Positions 30,848 through 43,950 of a stretch of DNA of 64,000 nucleotides are shown one piece after another. Both the position numbers and the translations under genes were made by a program. Within the stretch, counting starts at the first letter, position 1, and each line of letters begins with the position of its first letter. Source of the stretch: Malachius bipustulatus (Eukaryota > Arthropoda > Insecta > Coleoptera > Melyridae); NCBI GenBank assembly GCA_910589415.1, contig OU342637.1:26387162-26451161 (forward strand), given 5' to 3'. Below the pieces are notes generated by a model that ran no database searches, was not told where the DNA came from, and saw only the letters and a program-made list of their open reading frames with translations.

Positions 30848-33123
30848 TAAGTAATTCCTTCAGAAATTTGTTCAGAGTGTTTAGGGTGTTTACATACCAA
30901 AAGTCCTGACGTCTAGGAGGTGAGCCTAGGAGGTGAGCCTCATAGGGAGAGGGAGGAAAGTAGGTACTTTTTGGGGTTGCCACTTATGTCCCAAAAACGG
31001 TGGGTGGTATAGGGAAATATTTTCCTATTATAAATAAATGCTCATAAAAATATCTACAACTTTTATCCAGAACGTAAGTTTCGAATTCGCAACCGTTTTT
31101 GAATTACACGCATTTTTTGAACGTTTTTTAATTACAAAAGTATATTTTTTCGAAAAAAAAATCATTTTACGTCATATTTTTCATCAAACAACCCATTTTT
31201 GGGGTTTCCGGCTATATCTCCGAAACAGGGCGTCGTAGGGAAAAGTTTACAAAAAATAAATGAAAACCCAAAAAATTATCTACAACTTTTATCTCAAACC
31301 TGATTTTCAAATCCCAGCCGTTTTTGAGTTACACGCTCCACAAAAGTAGATTTTATCGAAAAAAATCATTTTACCTCATATCTTCAATTTAATAACTTTT
31401 GGGGTTTCCGGTTATATCTCAGAAACGGTGCGTCGTGGGGGAAAATTTCCTTATAATAAATGAAAGCCCAAAAAATTATCTCCAACTTTATTTTAAACGT
31501 GATTTTCGAATTCCCAGCCGTTTTCGAGTTACACGCTCCACAAAAGTAGATTTTTTCGAAAAAAATCATTTTACGTTATATTTTTTATCAAACATCCCAC
31601 TTTTGGGGTTTACGGCTATATCTCAGAAACAGTGCGTCGTTGGGGAAAATTTACAAAAAATAAATGAAAGCCCAAAAAATTATCTAAAACTTTTATCTCA
31701 AACGTGATTTTTGAATTCCCAACCGTTTTTGAGGTAAACGCTCCACAAAAAAAGATTTTATCGAAAAAAATCATTTTACCTCATATCTTCAATTTAATAA
31801 CTTTTGGGGTTTCCGATTGTATCTCAAACACGGTGAGTTGTAGAGGAAAGTTTTCCTAAAATAAATGAAATCCAAAAAATTATCTACAACTTTTATTCCA
31901 AACGTGATTTTCGAATTCCCAACCGCTTTTGAGTTACGCGATCCACGAAAGTAGATTTTTTTTCGAAAAAATCACTTAACGTCATATTTTTCATCACACA
32001 TCCCACTTTTGAAGTTTCCGACCTTATCTCAAAAACGGTGCATCCATAGGCTAAAATTTCCTGATAATAAAAAGAAGCTAGTAAAATTGTCTAAAACTTT
32101 TAACCGATAGGTTTTTTCGAATTCTCAACCGTTTTAGAGCTACCCTCTCTGAAAAAGATGAAGTTTTTGAAAAAAAAAAAATTTAAATAATATTTTTCAT
32201 CAAACAAGTTGTATAGAATAGAATTCCCTTTCTGAATTTATTCAAATTAATCTTCAACCAGTCAAAATTTACAGCAATTTTAAGTTTCTTTGTAAAATGT
32301 TGTCATTTTCAGAAAAGTTGTTATTTCCATTAACCACGTCCTCAAGACACACAGGACACTTAGTGGTACTCATTCTAGTTATATTTGGCAGAAACAAGAG
32401 TTATGTGTCAAAAATATGATAAAAACAGCTTTTTCCGAGGCTTTTTACCAAAGTTTTAAAAAAGTTTTTTTTACCAAAAACTTAAAATTGGTGTAAATGT
32501 TGACCGGTTGGAGATTAATTGCCGTATGTTTATGTACTCCAAAAGGGATTTCAATTCTATACAGCTTCTTTTAGATGAATTATATTGCTACATTATTTCT
32601 CTGATGAATATTTTAGTTTGCTGAAAAATATGAGGTAAAAAAAGAAAATTTCAGCTGTTTCCGAGCTTGTAGCTCGAGAATGGTTGGGAATTAAAGAAAA
32701 ACCTATGGCTTAAAAATTCCAGATAATTCTAAGAGCTTTTATTTGTTATGAGGAAATTTTTCCCTATGACGCACCATTTTTGAGATATGATCGAAAACCC
32801 CAAAAGTGGGATGTTTGGTGACAAATATGAGGAAAAATGATTTTTTCGAAAAAAATCTACTTTTGTGGAGCGTGTAACTCAAAAATGGTTGGGAATTCGA
32901 AAGCCACTTATAACATAAAGCTTTAGACAATTTTAGGAGCTTTTATTTATTATAAGGAAATTTTTCCCTACGACGCACCGTTTCTGAGATATAACCGGAA
33001 ACCCCAAAAGTGGGACCTTACCACCTCTCCTCCCGATCCTCCTCCTCCCCGCCATCTAGACGTCAGAACTTTTAGTATGTGAACACCCTAAGCCCCTGAA
33101 CAAATTTCTGAAGGAATCGCTTA
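30848..33123. mobile_element. 2.3-kb foldback element with internal tandem repeats
   Basis: Terminal arms of about 70-80 bp match in inverse orientation: left block ATTCCTTCAGAAATTTGTTC through GACGTCTAG, and its complement at 33050-33123. Inside the left arm, a unit of 200-205 bp containing GGGGTTTCCGG-TATATCTC starts near 30973, 31201, 31401, 31604, 31806 and 32011. Inside the right arm, two related units (about 32640-33020) lie in the opposite orientation, so the whole element can fold back. No coding capacity. Target duplication not resolved. Confidence 0.75.
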
Positions 33124-34552
33124 GGACGCATTACACGTCCCTCTTTGACTGGACTTAAAGCTTGTAATTAATTTCTTTCATACCTAGTGCATGGTCAATA
33201 TCATATGATCAGCTAAAAAAAAAAACTAATTTTTGGTGGAAAGCTTCAATTTCTTTTTAATTAAAACCCCGAATCCAATCATGCCTCATCCGAAGTAATG
33301 ACTAATTTATTCTAAAATACAACACATGCAGTAGGATGACATAATCAAGACCTCGAGTATGCAAATAGAGGAAACTCCCGCCGTGAACTCATAACCCGGG
33401 ACGTCACTACGTGGTAATCTTCCACTTTTCAGTCCCGGCCCTTCCCTCCCGGCATATCTGTCTGAAAACCTAAATGTGTTTCAGCTCCTGATTGTCATTT
33501 CAGTCTCGAGTGACATTTACGGAGCAGCAACACTTTTTGCTTCCCCGACGTTGACGCACACGGAAGAACGTCAGCGCGGCGTGATCGCCGAACAGGCAGA
33601 CGTTTATTCCCGGCCGCGTTCGAGGGCTTTTGTGAACTTTATTACGGGAATGACATGCGAATTTCCGCGCCTGCAAGAGTTGCAAATGTCACCGTTGACG
33701 GGACGATCCAACGGCTGCCACTCGAACCAGGTATAAATAGGCGGATTATGCGGATACAAATCCGAGATATACTTCTTATTCTCGTGCTTTGGAAGGGATC
33801 CGAGTCGAAACCGAACTCCAACTCCAGCAGGAATACGACTTAGATTACATTGATATCTGCTGCGCAGACAATTTGAGGTAACGTATAGATAGCGGTAATG
33901 AGCATAAATAAAAAAATAATATACTCCTTCCCTAATTTATCATTCCCTCTCCTGACACTACAACACCACAACTTGGCAATCCAGCAACTGCGTAGATAGG
34001 TATAATATTTTGAAGGCTTTCCAGTCGAGCGTCCTGTTGGTTGCTTTTCATATCACAAAGCTGCTAATGGAATAGCATTAATTCCTTTGATGATGAATAT
34101 TGCGATGCGGGGGGACCTCGCTGCCGCCGACGGTAGATTTGCCCGAAAGATTTGGGCTTTAGAAATTTGATTTGCTAGCGCATAATCGTCATATTTGCGC
34201 TTTGTTTCCTTCCTCTTGTATTATAGTGAGCCGGAACGATTGATGTCGAGCAACAATGCCGGAGAGCGTAGCGGGATATCCCTCCTGAAACTGATGCAGT
34301 CAGTAATAATTGATTGATTAATAATTGTTGGCGGAGAAGTCTGCTCGAAACAAAAGGTTCATTTTTTTCTATTGTAAAAAAATGGCAAATATGAGAAACT
34401 ATATCAACTAATAACAAACTATCTCTAATAATGGATATCTAATATATCTCAAATATCTCTATAATTGATTAAAATTCAAAATACAGCGAAAAATTTTTTC
34501 AAGATAAAGCTCGACACCTCAACTTTACCTCTACTACTACCTCCCCCCCATT
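33124..34552. other. Noncoding, with a GC-rich block and a TATAAATA
   Basis: 33370-33740 is more GC-rich than its surroundings and ends in a TATAAATA at 33732-33739, but no good initiator lies 30 bp downstream. Open frames of 60-86 codons here have no recognisable domain. Nothing else is supported. Confidence 0.3.
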
Positions 34553-35600
34553 CTCGTACTTTTTTTTAATGGCAAGTTACGGTCCGGATTTTTCTGAGTA
34601 GCGTAAGAATACATCAGAAGTGGGATGAAAGTTGATGGTTTGATGGGGTTTAATATACATACAGAGTTATTCGTTGTATAAATAAAAAAGGGTTTAGCTC
34701 TAATGGAATTAGAGCCAGAAGGTGCCCAATAAAAATTTGATGAGTATAGGTACCAGAAATCAGTTTCCAGCAAAAGAATAAAAAATGCTAAGTTGCCATT
34801 AAAAAAGTATATAATTTGGAGGGGGGTTGGTAAGCGGTAAGGGAAAAAATCAAATAGTGGCTTAACAAATGCTAAATACAAAATTTAAGTTTAAGTACAG
34901 GAGGTTTTTGATTGTTTTTTCAAATTTTTCAAATATACAATGTATATCACTCTGTATATTGAAAACTATTACCTTTAACTCCACTTCCGAACTATCCTAA
35001 AATTTGGAAAAATCCGAACTATCAATTTATAGGAAAAAAAGTTTTTCGAGGTGGGTAGGGGGGACGCGGTACGGGTAAAAAGTCAAACTGAGGCTTAAAA
35101 ATGCGAAATACAAAATTTAAGTCGAAATTCACGAGCTTTTTGCATTTTTTTCAAATTTAGAACTTTATTCCATAAAAGAAAGATAGCACTTTCAATTTAC
35201 AATGCATATCACCCTGTATTTTGAAAAATATTACCTTTCACTTCACTTACGAGGTATTCTCAAACTTAGAAAAATCTGAGCTATCAATTATTTCCAGAAA
35301 AAAAATTAATAAGATTTTTGAGGAAGAGGGGGGAAGGGCCAGGGGTACAAAGTAAAATTGAGGCTTAACTGAGGTAAAAAAAGAAGCAAAATAAAAATTT
35401 AAGCTGAAGTGTCCGAGCTTTTTTCAAAAATAGTTTCTTTCTCAAATGTGTATGACCCAAATTATACTTACATATTGAAAAATGTGAGCTTTCACCCCAT
35501 TTGCGAGGTATTTTCATACTCTGATGAATCCCAATTTTCTATTGTCAAAAAATTAAAACGGTAAGTTGCGATTTAAAATTTTTAGACAAAATGAGCAGAA
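34553..35600. repeat. Tandem repeat of about 240-280 bp
   Basis: A unit with a G-run (AGGGGGG), then AAAATTTAAG and TATCACTCTGTAT, recurs with G-runs near 34822, 35056 and 35327. The left edge is a small inverted repeat: TTGCCATTAAAAAAGTA near 34792 against TTAATGGCAAGTTAC near 34568. Noncoding. Confidence 0.6.
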
Positions 35601-36896
35601 TGATTGAAGGAGGGGAGAAAAATTCTTTGAATTATGATAAATGTTAAAATTATATCAAATTATACGCATATGTATGTTATAATAATGAAAAAAGTATGTT
35701 GAAAAACAAAAGAGAAAAATAACTTAGGTCGATGGAGCTCTGTGGCAGACAACAAAACAAAGCTATCCAGGAAACCTGAACGAAGCCACAGACAGCTGTT
35801 ACGGCTCACTATGACCTCGTCAATCGATGTGTCACATCGATTGAATAACTCTGAAGAATGTTTTATTTTTAATTTGCGCAGAGAGCTCGGCTATTTGTCT
35901 AAATCCATTCACCCGGATTCAAGTGACTCAGAGATCATCGCGACATCTAACGAAGGTTGGAGGAACTACCGACATGACGGCAGCTCACGCCACTCAAAAA
36001 CAGTCACCTCGTGCAGTTCTATTTGCTACGAGGTTTCGCATCATCCCATCTGACTGTGATCTAGCATAGGCCGGAAGATGCCACACCATATTTGCCTAAT
36101 GAGATTATTAAATGAAAAATAATTAATAAAGCCGTATGTTGAAAGACAAAGAAGAAAAATTATTACGTGTGAAGTTTTCAATAGCACTTTATATTACAAT
36201 TCCAAGCGAATGTAAAAGTCTAATTGAACTCAGCGTGACTTTCTAGCGTTTGATTCGTTTAATGGGTAAATGCAGTTCCCGAAGACCATTAGACACTTTA
36301 TAATCCAGGAACATCTACCAAAATCTACCACAAATCCTTCTAGATTCCAAAGGGTTTCATCGAAAGGGTAACTTCGATTATCGACCTCTGTAAATGGGAA
36401 CTTATCGCAAATGGGAAAGCTAAGCCTGAACTCAAACTAGGTAAATTTACAGGATATTGAAGTACTTACTATAATTGAAGTAAATATTCTTATTTGATTT
36501 ATTAATCTATATTTTTATTGATGTATTATTAATTATCACAAATAATATTGTAATATAAAGCACCCGGGAATAATTATTTAAAAAAAATCCCTCGGGAATT
36601 CTTTTGACCTACACGATCTCATTCCCGAATCCGAATGAGCCCAACCGGTTAATTTTCATCGTGTTCAAAGCAGAAAAATGCGTTTTCTTTGTCAAAGATC
36701 AATTCGTTGAGTTTGTCCTTTGATTATTATCCCTGTACCGGTCCAGATTCTGAAAATGTCTTTGCCAGGGTGGAAAAGAAACGAAAACGCAATGGCGGTG
36801 CAGCAGAAGAGAATAGTGTGCTTTGAATAATCCGCAGCAGAGAATGGGAATTGATTGACAACGTGGTTGCCCAGTTTGAGGCTTTCAAAGTTTACA
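35601..36896. other. No gene supported
   Basis: Contains an open frame of 103 codons (35742-36053, plus strand) and one of 96 codons (36692-36982, minus) that I do not recognise. Both could be chance or remnants. The second overlaps the tRNA-Tyr-like primer site described next and may therefore be internal sequence of an old retroelement. Confidence 0.35.
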
Positions 36897-36915
36897 AATC
36901 CGGCTCGAAGGGCCA
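36897..36915 (-). promoter_or_regulatory. Orphan primer-binding-site-like match to tRNA-Tyr
   Basis: AATCCGGCTCGAAGGGCCA matches the 3' end of tRNA-Tyr, including CCA, at 18 of 19 positions, the same primer as the BEL element at 27.8 kb. TGTATG follows four bases later and could be the start of an LTR. No second LTR or pol remnant was found, so this may be a truncated, old copy. Confidence 0.4.
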
Positions 36916-36919
36916 ATTT

Positions 36920-38264
36920 TGTATGATTTTGATGTTTAAAATAATGAATGAGACTAAAGCAAGGCAGTATAAAATAATGCAATTACCTTGAAGAGTGAGG
37001 TGCCAGTCGCTTGAAATCGCTGCTTGCTGTTGCTGCATTCGCCGAGGGAGAATCACTTTAATAACCGGTTAACGAGATAAGAGTCGAGAAATTTATTTTG
37101 AGTTTAAGCGCCATAATGGACACCTACTTGAATGAGCGATATTTCACTACCGATGTTGACTTCTTCTAAACTGATAGAGAAGAGAACCAAGGGCCATGAT
37201 AGCGACGCCTGACCAAAATATGCACCACAGAGTCATTTTTGGGCATGTTTACTGGTGTCTCATGAAGCTCCTTATACATAATAATAAAACAAGAAAATAT
37301 TTTTCGTGTACAATTCAAACTAATTGAATTAGAAATAAAAGGTGACACATACCACATACGACACGACTACTTGAAAGGCCAGTCCTTGCAGGCGTCCAGC
37401 CTGCTGTCAAGTTCAAGGCTCTCTCAATTCCGACGAGGAGCACCTGAACCGGCAATAATTGTGCATACGGTGACTCGGTCCACTGACTACGCTTCTGACG
37501 CTAGCTCGTGTTATCCTCGATGATAATAATGTCATAAGCTTTCAGTGGCACCTGGAGGGAGAGAAATGAGTTTGTCCTGGCGCGATCATGAAAGGGCTCT
37601 ATGTCGGTCGAAAAGAGCGCAATGGGGAGCCTGAATACAATAATGTACGAGTAGATATGAAAATGTAAGCAGTCTTTTCAAACACGTCGGTGAGTAGGTA
37701 GGTAGGTAGTTCTTCTGCTTGCTGGTCGTAATACATTTAAAGCTTCTTTCAAAAGAGCCTTGAACTTTTCCTTTTAACGCAATGTTCTAAATTAATTCAT
37801 TAATAATAAAACACGGAATATGAGTCTGATCAAATATGTAGAAAGACAAGGTCTATTTGCAACGGGAGCACGTTTGCTTGGAAATGGCAAAGCTTATTTA
37901 GTTAATGTGTTGACATAATCCTTTTTAATGGAAGTCAAATAGAAAGAAGGAAAGTCTTGTCTAGAAATGTTAAATCGACCTGTAACGTCTATACAAACAT
38001 CATATCTAGTTAATAAGTGCATACAAATGAAACGAAATGTGAATAAATCAAGAACTAGAGTAGTTTCAGGTTGGTATCGACTTATTAAACCAACCATACC
38101 TTAACGACTTACCGTGATATTTACTTATTACCTTTAATGTTTGTAACAGTTCGCTGTTACTAAGGGTTTATTTATTTATCAGCATTTCCGTTTTATATAC
38201 ATTTATTACAAACTTCCTTAGGCAAAAAATTAAATGATATCCGCATATTTTTTTCACTCGGCCC
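36920..38264. other. No gene seen; possible LTR remnant at the left
   Basis: If the primer site at 36897-36915 is real, the first few hundred bases here would be its LTR, but no end can be set. A short GTAG microsatellite lies near 37692. Confidence 0.3.
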
Positions 38265-38440
38265 TGCGTGTGTCTTTACATATTCATTTTGTGATTACTT
38301 GACCAACCTGACTTAACTATTATGTCAAGTTGTACTTTAAAATACCCGTGCAGAAACCGATTCGCTGCTATTGCTTTACTATGAACATTCAGTGATTGAG
38401 CCGTGATTTTATATCCTTTCCTACAAAGAAATCTCTCATC
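38265..38440 (-). repeat. Fragment of the 40-42 kb inverted-repeat family
   Basis: Blocks TTACATATTCATTTT, TATGTCAAGTTGTA, TTTAAAATACC and CAGTGATTGAGCCGTGATTT match the right arm at about 41630-41745 in the same orientation, and the left arm at 40310-40410 inverted. Confidence 0.7.
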
Positions 38441-40207
38441 ACCACATTAGCAGCACGAAGCTAAGTATCGAGCAAAACTCAGTAATTCCATCCTTTATTT
38501 GTTTACCTATCGATCAGTCCGTTCAAATTTGCCCTTTTCATTATTGTTTTTAATATTTTCCGCTACACAAGCACAAGTTGTTATATGTTTTATATAAAAG
38601 TAGGTAATCTCGTTTCAGACTAATCTCAAACAAAGCGCCCAGTCGGTTGGTTATTATTACCGTCCTTCGGAATCTGTCTGTGCAAAGTCAATACATCGGT
38701 AATTCAGTAAGATGGGAAGCTTGGACTTGGAGCTTTAGCAGTGACAGATAAAGCAATCAATCAATCACGAGGGAGTAAGCAGCCCGAAAAGCTGCCAGGA
38801 TCGGACACATTCGGAATTCTGGAACAGGATTCGGGATCTTTTAATTTGAACGCGGTAAAGTTTTTATGGAATTATTTTTCCATGAACTGATAATTCTAAT
38901 TACATCAACGACGCCTGGAGATCAAAGACTCAGCGTTGCTTGAGTGAAATGTTCGTTTTATTTGCGTCTACTACGACTTAAAATCTTAAAAACTTATATA
39001 GGATGGTTTTCTGAGGACTATTATACGAGACTCCTGTCTGGCCAAATTAGTAATGATAGTGTTGAGCGGGTGTTAGTTACGGTCCAGACGAGTTGGTTGT
39101 TGATAAAGGCACTATTATTTAGGGGAGTATCTGACGATTCCCGACTAAATGAAGATGTACAAAAGACCCTCACTGTCCTTTTCGCTGAACGAGTATCTTC
39201 CATCCGGGTTCTTCACCTCCCGCGTTGTTATGGAATCTTGCTCCATAATATTTTTTTCACCCCAGACCAAAAACCCCACGCTATTAAATAAAAACTTTCA
39301 GTTTCAATAGCTAATAACTTAAATATCTCCAGGCCGCATCTAAATTAAGCCGGCCAGTAATATTTTAAACTTCCACATTGCAATCGATAACCCGGAATTC
39401 ATCAAACTCGTTCGGTTTCCTCCTGGTTTATTACAAGTCACGTGGCTAATTCCGCAAACCCGGATTCACGTATACAAACCGCTGGCTTACACGATCTGGG
39501 TGGGGTTGAGTCAGGCAAAATTGTGTTCATCGTGTGTTTTATATGAAGCGGTACAGTTAATTACTGATTTTACACTAATTCCAACCCCTTCCCGGATTAT
39601 GTTACAGCTGCACGGACCGGAGGAGTAAGCCCAGGCAGGCATTGCCGGTTCATCTGCCAAACTGTATTGTATTAATCGATTGGAACGTTCTGAACGCGTT
39701 AACAAACAGTAATCTTATATCCTATTTTGGGTCCTATTGTTCTATCCCAGTTCATCCCCTTTTCCCTGACATTTTTTAAATAATTATTAATAATTATTTA
39801 AGATTGCTAATTTATTCGGGATGGGCGACATTTATGGACATTTGATTTCATGTGGCATACCCACCCCAATAAATGTGGGAACAATCCAATCTTAATTTTA
39901 GGGCATCTATGGTATTGTCAAAATTTTTGGAAATGAACCAGGTTTCTTTATAGGGGATCCTGACTTTAGAATTTTCCCTGTCCTACATCCTGGGATCTAT
40001 CCAGAGGCACTTTCGGGTGTTATTGCTCTGTTGTTGACCCAGAGAGAGAGAAGAGTCTTTTCCTGTATTGTGTTTTGTACAAATACTAAACTCCCACAGT
40101 TAGTTACAACAAGTGCTAGAAATCACCAGGATACAAAATCTGTCTAAATTATAGAAATACGTAATTGAGGGTGGATGTTCGATTAAGGGTTTAATTTTAT
40201 TCCGAAA
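38441..40207. other. No gene seen
   Basis: Noncoding sequence of mixed composition. An open frame of 115 codons at 38944-39291 has no recognisable domain and no supporting signals. Confidence 0.4.
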
Positions 40208-41830
40208 GGTCCGGTCAGCTCGAATTTTGTTTTTGCATGGTCCGACGAATCAGCTTCCAGAAAAAGGCAAAACAGCTCCCACGGAAAGGCTATAAAATCA
40301 CGGCTCAATCACTGAATGTTTATAGTAAAGCAACAGCAGCACGGTTTCTGCACGGTATTTTAAAATACCACTTGACATAATAATTAAAATGAATATGTAA
40401 AGAGGGAAAAATACAGTAATTCACATGCTCAGTGTTGTGCGATGAGTGTAAGGAAGGTTGCCTATAATATTGATTGAAATGAAATGAAGTAATTGCCCCT
40501 GTAGCAGTGTTGTTACAAAATGGTAGGCAATCGCGAAATGTACTTTGAAATTATCTTTAATTTAAAATAAACTAAAAATAGAAGATAATTTAAAATAATT
40601 TTAAATAAAGTCTGTAACCCCCCCCCCCCCCCTACATCCTTCGCGCATTAGGGTCTCTCGACAAAATGAAAGCGAATCCCTTCAAAATAAATTGTTTTAT
40701 CATATGAGTATCTATTTCCTGAACATTTTCAATTCATGTCATGTGAAATGAGAATCAACGAGGAGTTTCTGCGAGGCTTTTGCTCACGACCTAAACTCAG
40801 TTCCCCATTCTTTCATATTGCAATCAACCTCATAACTTAGAGGCAATAATAATAAAAATCGTTCCGTGTACCGCTCCACTTTATTATGGCAACTTTGTTC
40901 AATTTTCCTCATTGAAAATGCATTTTCCTATTGCGCTCGTACTGAAATACTTACAATGTGACCTTATTATTACAGTTAGGTACCTTCAAGGAGTATGTAA
41001 AGTTATACAGGCTGTTTCTTTGATATTGCGAAAAAAATTAAAGACAAATTCTTTGGTTAGAAATAAACTAAATTGTTTCGCAATAATAAAGAAACACCGT
41101 GTATTTTTTACCTAAAAGTGAAACCGAGGTACGACCTAAAAACACTTTAGACATCTCCTTCATACACAAAATAATTGAAAAAAAATCGCTTTTCACGGTG
41201 GCTGAACACATACAGCGTTTCAGCGCTGAAAGCTGAAACTTTGATCGATTAATCATGCAAATTCCTTGCCCAAAGAACAAGGTAGACTAAGTGTCGTTTC
41301 TAATAAAGTTTTAGTTGTTTGACTTATTGTAAACAGTAGTCGTTTATTTAGGTTAAACTCAGCTTGAAGATCTGGTACATGTAACGTTTCAAGTAGCAAA
41401 ATTCGTTAACCACGCTGAAAGGAACTTTCAGCGTTAAAATCACTGAATTAAAATCACCAAATTAGTTATCACCAAATTACAGGGGTAATTTTTTTATCCA
41501 CATTTCAATTGTCTTTACAATTATTGCAGTTTCCGTGGTATTACTTCATTTCATTTCAATCAATATTATAGGCAACCTTCCTTGCACTCATCGCATAACA
41601 CTGAGCATGTGAATTACTGTATTTTCCCTCTTTACATATTCATTTTAATTATTATGTCAAGTTGTATTTTAAAATACCGTGCAGAAACCGTGCTGCTGTT
41701 GCTTTCCTATGAACATTCAGTGATTGAGCCGTGATTTTATAGCCTTTCCGTGGGAGTTGTTTTGCCTTTTTCTGGAAGCTGATTCGTCGGACCTTGCAAA
41801 AGGCTGACCGGACCTTGCAAAAACAAAATT
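40208..41830. mobile_element. 1.6-kb element with inverted repeats of about 290 bp
   Basis: The left arm (about 40208-40495) runs from GGTCCGGTCAG through GGCTCAATCACTGAATGTT to TTGATTGAAATGAAATGAAG. The right arm (about 41537-41830) is its reverse complement with scattered differences and a duplicated GGACCTTGCAAAA near the end. The centre (40496-41536) has no coding frame that I recognise and contains a run of 15 C at 40618-40632. No target duplication was resolved. A third, partial copy is at 38265-38440. Confidence 0.75.
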
Positions 41831-42339
41831 AGTATCAGGACCAGGAAAAGCAGCAGCAGCAGTTTTTCTTTATTAAACTACCTTAATTCAGTCTTTTAGT
41901 CATTTTTTCTCTCATAACTATACTTACTTGTGATTTTTGAAGGTAAAACAAAATTTTCTCCCATTCCTGAATAAGCCTATGACGTGTTTTTTTCTTTGTT
42001 TATTGGAAAAAGCCATGTCTAATTCTTTGGAGCACTTACGATAAATAAATTTTAATAAATTTTTAAATTGGTTAAAACAGGCCACGCCCCTATTTTTCCA
42101 TGCGTGCTAACGCCGGCCGTCGTGTAAAAGAGAATAAATTTAATAGAAATATAAGTTTTTTGGGTTACTGAATACGGATTTGAGGTTTGCTGGCAAAAAT
42201 TTAGCCCGGAACTTTTTTTTTTGCACTTTTTGCCAAAATTTTTGCACTTTTTTTATCAGTTTTTGGCTTAAATCTCAGAAAATAAGCGCTTTTTCGAAGT
42301 CCAGTCTATACAGAATTAGAGTAGACAAAATTTACCATA
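41831..42339. other. No gene seen
   Basis: AT-rich sequence leading into the inverted satellite array that follows; its right end already shows array-like words (GCACTTTTTGCC). Confidence 0.4.
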
Positions 42340-43950
42340 TCCATGATGATCCATTCTCATGATGAATGTTTTTTTGAAAGACTAACCGTTCCGCCGGTAC
42401 AGAGCGCCAAAAAAATATATTCACAGTGCGTGGGAATAAATTTTGTTTTGGAAAGTTTTGCTATTGTTTCAATTTTCTCACCTTCCATGTTTTTTGGGCC
42501 GATAAAACACGAATTTGAAGTTTTCTGGCATTAATTTAGCCCGGAGCTTTGTGTTTTTAGGCACTTTTTGATAAATTTTTAACATTTTTTTGGCCTTAAT
42601 CGTAGAAAAAAAGCGTTTTTAAAGTCCATTTTACATAAAATTAAAGCAGACAAAATTTCCCATAGTTCTAATGAAAAACGTTTTTTGGAAAAATAAGCGG
42701 TCCGCCGGTACAAATAGCAAAAAAAAAAACATATTTCCATTGCGTGGGGTTTTGGAAAGTTTTGCTATAGTTTGCATTTTCTCACTTTCTACATATATGT
42801 TTTTTGGGCCGATACCCGGCAGATACCGGCAGAACGGTTAGTTTTCCAAAAAACTCGTCTTTTATGAAAAATGTGTCAAATTTTGTCTAATTTAAATTTC
42901 TATGGAATGGACTTCGAAAAACCGCTTCCTTTCGGAGATTTAGGTCAAAAACTGAAAAAAGTGTAAATATTTGGGCAAAAAGTGCAAAAAAACAAAGTTA
43001 CAAGCCAAATTTTGACCACTAAACTTAAAATTCGTGTAAAGACATAGAGGGTGAGAAAATAAAAAAAATATAGCAAAACTTTCCAAAACCTCACGCAATG
43101 GGAACGTCTTGTTTGGGCTCTACCGGCGGAACGGTTAGTCTTGAAAAAAAATCTTATTTATGAGAACTATAGAAAGTTTTGTCTACTTTCAGAATTTTGA
43201 ACAAAAAGTGCAAAAATTTGAACAAAAAGTGCTAATATTTGAGCAAACAGTGCAAAAAAAAAACAAAGTTCCTGGTCAAATTTATGCCGGCAAAACTTCA
43301 ACTTCATGTTCAGCGACCCCAAAAACAGGGAGGGTGAGAAAATCAAAACTAAAGCAGAACTTCCAAAAACTCCACGCAATGGGAATATGTTTTTTGGCGC
43401 GCTCTACTGGCGGAACGGTTAATCTTTCAAAAAAACGTTGCTTATAAGAAATGCAGGAAATTTTCTCCACTTTAACTTTGTATAGAATATATCTGTCGAA
43501 AAATCGCTTCCTTTCTAAAATTTAGCCCAAAAACTGAAGAGTGCTAAAATTTCAGTAAGAAGTGTAATAATTTGGACTAAAAAGTGCTAAAATTTGAACA
43601 AGGAGTGCAAGAAAACAAATTTCCTGGCCAAATTGATGTCATTAGGAAACTTAAAATTCATGTTTAACGACCCAAAAAACATAGAGGGTGAGAAAATAAA
43701 AAAATATAGCAAAACTTTCCAAAACCTCACGCAATGGGAATGTCTTTTTTGGGCGCTCTAACTGGTGGAACGGTTAGTCTTAAAAAAAAAGTTATTTATG
43801 GGAACTATAGCAATTTTAGTCCACTTTCTGAATTAGAACAAAAAATGCAAAAATTTGGGCAAAAGGTAAAAAAAAAAGTTCGAGGCCAAATTTTTGCCTA
43901 CAATCTTCAAATTCCTGTTCAGCGACCTAAAAACCTTACTCTACTTTATT
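42340..43950. repeat. Inverted satellite array with CCGGCGGAACGGTTAG words
   Basis: In the right half the block GCTCTACCGGCGGAACGGTTAG-CTT, preceded by CCTCACGCAATGGGAA, occurs near 43123, 43408 and 43762 (spacing about 285 and 354). In the left half its complement (AACCGTTCCGCCGGTAC) occurs near 42385 and 42699. The array therefore switches orientation near 42800. Short open frames in it are products of the repeat. Confidence 0.7.

Noticed and set aside
35742..36053. 103-codon open frame as a gene
   Set aside because: No recognisable domain, promoter or splice context; length is within chance for this much sequence.
40618..40632. Run of 15 C as a functional element
   Set aside because: Homopolymer inside a repeat; more likely slippage or assembly uncertainty.
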